NCBI GenBank assembly: GCA_009775355.1
Contig: VSPN01000025.1
Span: 1-37,758, forward strand
DNA from: Muribaculaceae bacterium
GTDB lineage: Bacteria; Bacteroidota; Bacteroidia; Bacteroidales; Muribaculaceae
DNA: 37,758 bases
Reading direction: 5' to 3'
A program made the translations under genes and the position numbers. This document shows positions 33,001 to 37,758 of this stretch, piece by piece (position 1 is the first letter of the stretch; each line of letters opens with the position of its first letter). Below the pieces are notes generated by a model that was not told where the DNA came from, searched no databases, and saw only the letters and a program-made list of their open reading frames with translations.

Positions 33001-34500
33001 ATGCTTATGACTGCTGATTCCTGCCGGTTGAAAACGATCACACTGCGATCTCTCGATATCCAGGCCATAGTATGGCTCGGACTCCCCATGCTCCTGTTTC
33101 TCTGCGGGTGGATGCGGTGGTATATTGCTCTGCCGCTCTGCGTCGCAATCGTGTGGGCGGCCGTGAGGCAATTCCGAACCTCGCTCAACAGAAATTCCGG
33201 CGATCCGTCGGCAGGCGAATGGCGCGGAGTCAGGTTCTCCGCCGGATACGCAGCGGCAATCGCCGCACTGCTGCTCGTGCTCGTTTTTCTCGGCATGGGG
33301 GGATTTGTGGCCCAGCATTGGGACTATCAGTGGCGCAACGCCGTCTTCTTCGACCTCGCCCGCCGCGACTGGCCCGTGGTCTACGACCCCGAATCGCCCA
33401 CTCTGCTTTGCTACTATATAGGCTTCTGGCTCCCGGCGGCGGTCGTGTCGCGTATCACCGGCTACATCATGCCGGGCGACATGGCACAGCTCCTCTGGGG
33501 CTGGTGGGGAATGACGATCGGTTACTCGTTCGTGGTCAGCCGCCTCGGCGGACGCGCCCGGTGGTGGATCCTGCCGGTCATGCTCTTCACCGGATTCTGC
33601 GACTCCATAGTGTTCGGATACTTTCGGGAACCTGTCGCCCGCGTCATCGGACTCGCCTGCCCCGAAGATGTCTATGCCTATTATATGACATTCTCGCTCA
33701 CCTCTCAGTTGCGCATGATCTTCAACCAGACCATACCGCTCTGGGTGGCTCTCCCGCTTCTCTGGCGCCGCCGCCGTGATCCGGGCTCGCTGCTGCTGCC
33801 GGCATCGTTTCTCTTTCTCTTCTCGCCGCTGCCTTGCGTGGGAATATCGGTGGCGGTGCTTTATTGGCTCGTACGGGGCGGGAAGCGGTCGCTGACGTTC
33901 TCCAACGCCGCCGGCCTTGCAGTCACCGCCGCCACCGGACTGTTCTACATGACCAACAACAACGCCGCCTCCACCGCCCCGACGGCTACCGCCGGTCCGG
34001 CGGCCATCTTCGCGCTCGGCGTGCTCTTTCTGCTCTGCCTCGGCGTCTGCGTGCCGCTTGTGTGGCAGAGGGTGTGCCTCAACACCACTTTCTGGATCAT
34101 GCTCGCCACCGCCTTCCTGCTCCCTTTCCTCTCGCTCGGCGATTCCGACGACCTCGGCCGCCGCGCGGCAATGCCTCTGACCATCATGCTCACGTATATG
34201 CTTCTCGGCGAACTGCGCCGCTGGCGCGTGCTGACGGTCTGGAAAAAGGTGGCGCTCCCGGCGGTGATGCTCCTCGGTACGTATGACACCTGCTATATGG
34301 TCGACATGGCTCTGAGCGAGATTGAAAAGTACAGAGACTCCGGCCCGAAACTCATATATCTTATGGGGCGTCTCGACGATACGGAATACAATTATCATTA
34401 CAACAACTTCATTGCCACGGGCGAGAGTTTCTATACGCGCCACATGATGCGCCGCCCGCCGCAATGCACCGATGATGAAAGGGGAGGGGATGAAGACTGA
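33001..34500 (+). CDS. Polytopic membrane protein of unknown function, paralog A
   Basis: The 499-residue protein has about ten to eleven hydrophobic segments and no cleavable signal. I do not recognise the family with certainty. It is clearly a paralog of the next gene. Shared positions include GGFVAQ (100-105), WRNAVFFDLARRDWPVVY (111-128), LCYYIGFWLPAAVVS, and a C-terminal phrase YNYHYNNFIATGESFYTRH near 465-483. The Asp/Arg-rich loop after the third membrane segment could be an active-site loop of GT-C type, but this is an inference. Start at the first ATG; a second ATG lies two codons on. It overlaps the next gene and is divergent from the GT-C-like gene at 31050. Confidence 0.7.
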   Translation: MLMTADSCRLKTITLRSLDIQAIVWLGLPMLLFLCGWMRWYIALPLCVAIVWAAVRQFRTSLNRNSGDPSAGEWRGVRFSAGYAAAIAALLLVLVFLGMGGFVAQHWDYQWRNAVFFDLARRDWPVVYDPESPTLLCYYIGFWLPAAVVSRITGYIMPGDMAQLLWGWWGMTIGYSFVVSRLGGRARWWILPVMLFTGFCDSIVFGYFREPVARVIGLACPEDVYAYYMTFSLTSQLRMIFNQTIPLWVALPLLWRRRRDPGSLLLPASFLFLFSPLPCVGISVAVLYWLVRGGKRSLTFSNAAGLAVTAATGLFYMTNNNAASTAPTATAGPAAIFALGVLFLLCLGVCVPLVWQRVCLNTTFWIMLATAFLLPFLSLGDSDDLGRRAAMPLTIMLTYMLLGELRRWRVLTVWKKVALPAVMLLGTYDTCYMVDMALSEIEKYRDSGPKLIYLMGRLDDTEYNYHYNNFIATGESFYTRHMMRRPPQCTDDERGGDED

Positions 34501-35959
34501 TCCGCGCTCGCTCGTGCTGCAGGGATATGTGTGGCTGATGATGCCTGCCCTGCTTTTCCTCCTTTTCTGGTTCAGATGGGAGGTGGCTCTGCCCGTGGCC
34601 GGTCTGCTGGTCTGGAGTTTCGTGAGACTGTGCCGTCCGGCGGCGCGTGAGGAGCTGCCGGACGGAGGGTATTCGGCGGTGTCGGCATCGCGCAAACGCT
34701 TATGGCTTATGGCCGCGGCGGTCATAGCCTATGTGCTGGTGTGCGGCATCGGCGGTTTTGTGGCCCAGCTTCCCAACGACCATGCCTGGCGCAACGGAGT
34801 CTTCTTCGACCTCGCGCGCCGCGAGTGGCCTGTGGCCTACGGGGGTGACGGCGCGCCGATGCTCTGCTACTATTTCGCCTTCTGGCTTCCGTCGGCCGTC
34901 GTGTCGAAGGCCACCGGCCTGATCGCCGCCGGCGACGCGGCCCAGGTTCTCTATGCCGCGTGGGGAACGTGGATCGCGCTCGGATTCATCTTCAGCATGT
35001 CGGGTGGCAGGATGCTGTGGCGGGTTTTGCTCGTATTCATAGGCTTCAACGCCATGGATGTGGTGACGGCATTTTTCTTCAGCGATGAGAGCTTTTCGGT
35101 GTTCGAGGATCCCTGGGCCGCGCAGCTCATGTGGCTGAGCACGACGTCGGGCCGCTTCGCGGCTTCGGCCAATCCGGTGATCTATAATTTCATCTACAAT
35201 CAGGGCATCGCCGTCTGGGTGTTCATGTCGCTGCTCATGCATGGGCGGCGCGATACGGGGCGTCTGATGCTGCTGTTCGGCATGCTGCCGGCGTTCGCTC
35301 CGATTCCGGCTCTCGCCGTCGCGCCCTGGGTGACGGCGAGACTGTTGCGCGGTTTCCGCCAGGCGCTGACGGTCGAGAACGTCGCCGGACTGCTGTTCGC
35401 GCTCCTGACCTCGTTCTTCCTGCTGCAGAACAACAGCGGGTCGGCTCTGCGCCGCGCTTATCCCGATACGCCCGTGGCGGAGGCTCTTCTGCTGGCGGCG
35501 GCATATTACGCACTGTCGTTCGGGGCGTTTGTCATCTTCATCTGGCGCTATGTGCGGCGCGACGGGCTATACTGGTCGCTTGTGGCCATGTGTGTGGTCA
35601 TATCGCTTGCCGGAGTGGGCAGGACGCCCGATCTGGCGTGGCGCATCTCTCTGCCGGCTGTTGTGATGACTGCGGCGCTTGTATGCCGGCGTGCCGCCGA
35701 AACCGCCTCGATGTCCCGGGCGGTCAGACGGGCGTTTGTGGCCGTGCTGCTCGCGGGGAGTTTCTCGTCGGTGTGGTCGGTCGTATTCACGCTTCACGAG
35801 GAGGCTTGCGTATGGCGCGGCGAGCGCACGCGCAAGTACCTGTCGATGATGGGACACATCGCCGACCCCTCCCAGCCCTACTACAACAACTTCGTGGCCA
35901 CCGGCGGCGGCTTCTACCGCCGACACCTCGCCCCGCCCGACATCCGGTTGCGCGAGTGA
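34490..35959 (+). CDS. Polytopic membrane protein of unknown function, paralog B
   Basis: The 489-residue membrane protein is a tandem paralog of the preceding gene. Common motifs are GGFVAQLPNDHAWRNGVFFD, WPVAY, LCYYFAFWLPSAVVS with the following TGLIAAGDAAQ, and YYNNFVATGGGFYRRH near the C-terminus. I place the start at the ATG at 34490, because AGGGGAGGGG directly precedes it. An ATG at 34472 would add six residues and lengthen the overlap with the previous gene to 29 bases. The overlap suggests translational coupling and joint function. No terminator follows: the stop lies six bases from the convergent stop of the next gene. Confidence 0.7.
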   Translation: MKTDPRSLVLQGYVWLMMPALLFLLFWFRWEVALPVAGLLVWSFVRLCRPAAREELPDGGYSAVSASRKRLWLMAAAVIAYVLVCGIGGFVAQLPNDHAWRNGVFFDLARREWPVAYGGDGAPMLCYYFAFWLPSAVVSKATGLIAAGDAAQVLYAAWGTWIALGFIFSMSGGRMLWRVLLVFIGFNAMDVVTAFFFSDESFSVFEDPWAAQLMWLSTTSGRFAASANPVIYNFIYNQGIAVWVFMSLLMHGRRDTGRLMLLFGMLPAFAPIPALAVAPWVTARLLRGFRQALTVENVAGLLFALLTSFFLLQNNSGSALRRAYPDTPVAEALLLAAAYYALSFGAFVIFIWRYVRRDGLYWSLVAMCVVISLAGVGRTPDLAWRISLPAVVMTAALVCRRAAETASMSRAVRRAFVAVLLAGSFSSVWSVVFTLHEEACVWRGERTRKYLSMMGHIADPSQPYYNNFVATGGGFYRRHLAPPDIRLRE

Positions 35960-35965
35960 GGCTGT

Positions 35966-36469
35966 CTACTGCGGGTGGCGGAGGGCGCGAAGGCGGCGGA
36001 TCGCCCAGCGGGCGGCAAGAAAGATGAATATCGCGCGTGTCGCCCATTTCACTGCCTCAAGTCCTTGCCGGAGGCGCGTGCGCCAAGAAGACGTGTCGCC
36101 ACGCTCACGCGTGGGCGCGATGACCACCGGCACCGTGTCGCGGAGCGTGCGGTAGAGGGTGTCGGTGCGTGTCCGGGTGCGGGTGCGCCAGCGGTAGACC
36201 TCGCGCACCACCGTGTCGCCGCTGATGGCTATGTAGACCGAGTCGCGCTCGATCAGAGTGTCGGCGCGGAGTCGCAGGTTCGTCACAGAGTCGCGGGAGA
36301 CACGCTCCACCGGCACATATATGCGGCGTGTGCACGCCGCCGAAGCGCAGAGCGCGATGACCGCCGCCGCGGACCACACTCCCCTGAGGCCCCGGGCAGC
36401 CGGGCGTCTGTCGGCCTGCCGCCGGTCCGGCCAGTATCTGCGGCGGATTCTACGGTAATTTATTCCCAT
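35966..36469 (-). CDS. Small membrane-associated hypothetical protein, Rz1-like layout
   Basis: The 167-residue protein, from the ATG at 36469, has a basic N-terminus and a hydrophobic stretch (AAAVIALCASAAC, about 32-45) that could be a signal or a lipoprotein signal with Cys45. The -3 residue is not a good lipobox fit. The middle is rich in paired charged and Thr residues (YVPVERVSRDS...DTVVREVYRW...RTDTLYRTLRDTVPVV). A second hydrophobic segment (AIFIFLAARWAI) sits near the end. Similar small proteins occur in Bacteroidota prophages and chromosomes, but I cannot name the family. The protein may come from a phage lysis module. Confidence 0.5.
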   Translation of the reverse strand: MGINYRRIRRRYWPDRRQADRRPAARGLRGVWSAAAVIALCASAACTRRIYVPVERVSRDSVTNLRLRADTLIERDSVYIAISGDTVVREVYRWRTRTRTRTDTLYRTLRDTVPVVIAPTRERGDTSSWRTRLRQGLEAVKWATRAIFIFLAARWAIRRLRALRHPQ

Positions 36470-36484
36470 ATCGTTTTTTTGCCG

Positions 36485-36492
36485 CAAAACTA
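36485..36492 (-). promoter_or_regulatory. Probable -7 element for the small membrane protein gene
   Basis: On the minus strand 36492-36485 reads TAGTTTTG, a full TAnnTTTG match. No good TTTG lies 19 bases upstream. It overlaps a TTG codon that could extend the frame, which supports the ATG at 36469 as the true start. Confidence 0.45.
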
Positions 36493-36558
36493 CTGCCCAG
36501 GCCTGTGCCGCCGCCTATATCGCTTTATTCTGCTGTAGCGCGCGTCGCTCGTCAGTCA

Positions 36559-36583
36559 GAGAGGCGGGGCTCCTCCGCCTCTC
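36559..36583. other. GC-rich hairpin
   Basis: GAGAGGCGG and CCGCCTCTC form a 9-base stem with a 7-base loop in the 259-base gap between the small membrane protein gene and the Spy-like gene. There is no T-run on either side. It does not match the REP consensus. Confidence 0.4.
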
Positions 36584-36672
36584 CTGTCAGTCTCTACATG
36601 GCAGAAGCGATACTTGAGTGCGAAGATCAGGCTTTTATGTCAGTAAAGAATGTGTGCATGATAGTGCGTATA

Positions 36673-36710
36673 ATATCACAGGAACGCGATTCATCGCGTT
36701 CCTGTGATAT
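36673..36710 (-). terminator. 17-base perfect hairpin after the Spy-like gene
   Basis: ATATCACAGGAACGCGA pairs perfectly with 36694-36710 around a TTCA loop, starting 18 bases past the stop of the Spy-like gene. The T-run expected of a terminator is poor (TTATACGC), so it may act as an RNA end-protecting hairpin. Confidence 0.6.
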
Positions 36711-36728
36711 GACGGAGCATGAGTCTGT

Positions 36729-37313
36729 TTACGATTTTCCGGCTGTGGCGGCTGTGGCGACTGTGTTGGCTGTGGCGGTCCTTGCCGCTTTCACACGGCT
36801 TCCGTCATGGCCTTTGCGTCTCTTGTTGCTGTCATGTGAGCTGTGGGCTTTCTTGACGTTCTTCCGGAAGGTTGCGGCCTTGTGGCGCCCTTGCTGCCCT
36901 CCGTTGACATACATGTTCTCAAGGAAGACAACATACTGCTCCGGACCGACGATGGCCTTCACCTGCTCGAGATATGCCTTTTTCTCGGCCTTCCGTTCGG
37001 CGCGGCGCATGGAATCGTTGGCCTGTCGGTTCTCTTTGGCTGTCTTCATGCGTTCCTTGCCGGCCTCTTTGCGGCTGCTGTCGAGCTGCCGGAGCTGTGT
37101 GAGCTGTGTTTCGGTGAGGTCGAGGCCCTCATAGCGGTCAGCCTTGGCTGCGCAGCGGGCCTTGCCTGTGCATTCCTTCTTGGCGGGCATCACGCACTTC
37201 ACGCTTTCCTTGCTTACGGTTGTCACGGTGCCGGATGTGTTCTGTGCGGCAGCTGCGAGAGGAGAGAGGGCGAATGCCGCGAGAGCGAGAGTCAATACTT
37301 TCTTTTTCATCAT
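36729..37313 (-). CDS. Spy/CpxP-like periplasmic protein (LTxxQ type)
   Basis: The 194-residue protein has a signal peptide (1-24, ending AAAAQ) and three cysteines in the next 30 residues (40, 48 and 54). A charged helical region (64-136) carries the LTxxQ-like LTETQLTQLRQLD and PEQYVVFLENMYV. A basic Lys/Arg/His and Ala/Thr-rich tail occupies 140-194. It resembles Bacteroidales DUF4890-type proteins related to the periplasmic chaperones Spy and CpxP. A role in metal or envelope-stress response is an inference. Three ATG codons cluster at 37310-37319; I use 37313. No Bacteroidota consensus promoter was found upstream. Confidence 0.7.
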   Translation of the reverse strand: MMKKKVLTLALAAFALSPLAAAAQNTSGTVTTVSKESVKCVMPAKKECTGKARCAAKADRYEGLDLTETQLTQLRQLDSSRKEAGKERMKTAKENRQANDSMRRAERKAEKKAYLEQVKAIVGPEQYVVFLENMYVNGGQQGRHKAATFRKNVKKAHSSHDSNKRRKGHDGSRVKAARTATANTVATAATAGKS

Positions 37314-37758
37314 GATCATATTAATTTTTGATGTCAGATGCTGAGGCGGCGCTGTGATAACCATGCGGTCTGTTGTGACGCCGCATCATGCAATCAGTTA
37401 AATCTTTGTTACGCATCTTTGACTGATATAACAGATGAACGATTAATGCTGTCGTCATCTTTAACCTCGGTTTAACTCTTTGCGTCACAATTACTAAATA
37501 ACCATAAAACCGCCTCGCCCGATTAACCCTCCCCCCGCTCCGCTGTCGTCGGCACAAACCTCACGCGGAGAGCGCAGAGGGCTTAGCGGTGAAGCCTATG
37601 CCCACGACGCGAAGCCTCTGCGCCTTCGGATCTCCGCGCTCTCGGATTGCGTAAAAACGTCGTCAGCAAGGGAAAACCCTAATATAGGGATATTCAGTTA
37701 ATGGCTTGATTTATCAAGCTGAAAATGGAGCGTGGTCGCCCTATGGCGGTGCTGTTTT
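37314..37758. other. Non-coding right edge with palindromes
   Basis: No gene is supported here. The first 190 bases probably hold the control region of the Spy-like gene. An imperfect inverted repeat fills 37565-37637. Near the end lie two palindromes, CCCTA-ATA-TAGGG and GCTTGAT-TT-ATCAAGC (37704-37719), which look like operator sites. An ATG at 37725 opens a frame that runs off the window and is too short to judge. Confidence 0.5.
37565..37637. repeat. Imperfect inverted repeat, second palindrome family
   Basis: GCGGAGA and GCGCAGAG-G-GCTT (37565-37584) pair with AAGCCTCTGCGC (37612-37623) and TCTCCGC (37631-37637), with an internal bulge. Similar words (CTCTGCGCCTCCGCG) occur at 32872-32886, next to REP copy R4. 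They may belong to a second dispersed repeat type. Confidence 0.4.

Noticed and set aside
32977..34725. A 582-codon open frame on the minus strand opposite the paralog membrane proteins
   Set aside because: It is rich in His, Glu, Arg and Gly with no fold-like pattern, as expected from the complement of hydrophobic membrane segments. The plus-strand frames are supported by their mutual homology.
37725..37758. A gene starting at the ATG at 37725 on the plus strand
   Set aside because: Only about eleven codons are visible before the window ends, which is too little to support a call.

Overview
The window looks like chromosomal DNA of a gut-type Bacteroidales bacterium, most likely a Muribaculaceae (S24-7) relative. 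The reasons are a type IX secretion (T9SS) locus with PorU and PorV, secreted proteins with T9SS-like C-terminal tails, a GLUG-repeat giant surface protein, and promoters of the Bacteroidota form TTTG-N19-TAnnTTTG. The family-level guess rests on gene content and recall, not on a search. Nearly everything runs leftward (minus strand). The DNA is GC-rich in genes, which creates long meaningless antisense frames, while intergenic DNA is AT-rich.

Layout by region: (1) 1-612 is AT-rich non-coding DNA with a likely leftward promoter, two inverted repeats and one REP-like half-element. (2) 613-3987 is sufC-sufD-sufS, a Fe-S assembly operon that lacks an adjacent sufB. (3) 4132-17384 is a nine-gene co-directional run, gltX-kdtA-porU-rex-(FAH-like)-(second C25 peptidase)-porV-ispF-cvpA, mostly with overlapping or nearly touching genes. 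It starts at a good promoter near 17405-17435 and ends at a strong terminator near 4100. (4) 17471-18608 is a REP-associated tyrosine transposase (RAYT) flanked on both sides by paired palindromic REP-like elements; single copies of the same elements lie near 0.5 kb and 32.8 kb. (5) 18634-23994 holds two secreted GH13 alpha-amylases of different architecture, without a SusC/SusD pair. (6) 24262-30123 encodes a 1953-residue GLUG-repeat surface protein. (7) 30298-32780 holds a membrane-anchored GH25 lysozyme and a polytopic membrane protein. (8) 33001-35959, on the plus strand, holds two tandem paralogous polytopic membrane proteins of unknown function. (9) 35966-37313 holds a small membrane-associated protein and a Spy-like periplasmic protein, followed by non-coding DNA to the end.

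How it fits together: PorV and the PorU sortase process and anchor cargo bearing T9SS C-terminal domains. Both amylases and the GLUG protein end in tails of that type, so the window contains part of the machine and three probable clients. Rex, an NADH/NAD-responsive repressor, is embedded in the T9SS operon.

The most unusual items are the RAYT/REP system in a Bacteroidota background, the two C25 peptidases in one porV operon, and an FAH-fold protein that has lost the residues expected to bind metal. No rRNA, tRNA or CRISPR array was recognised.
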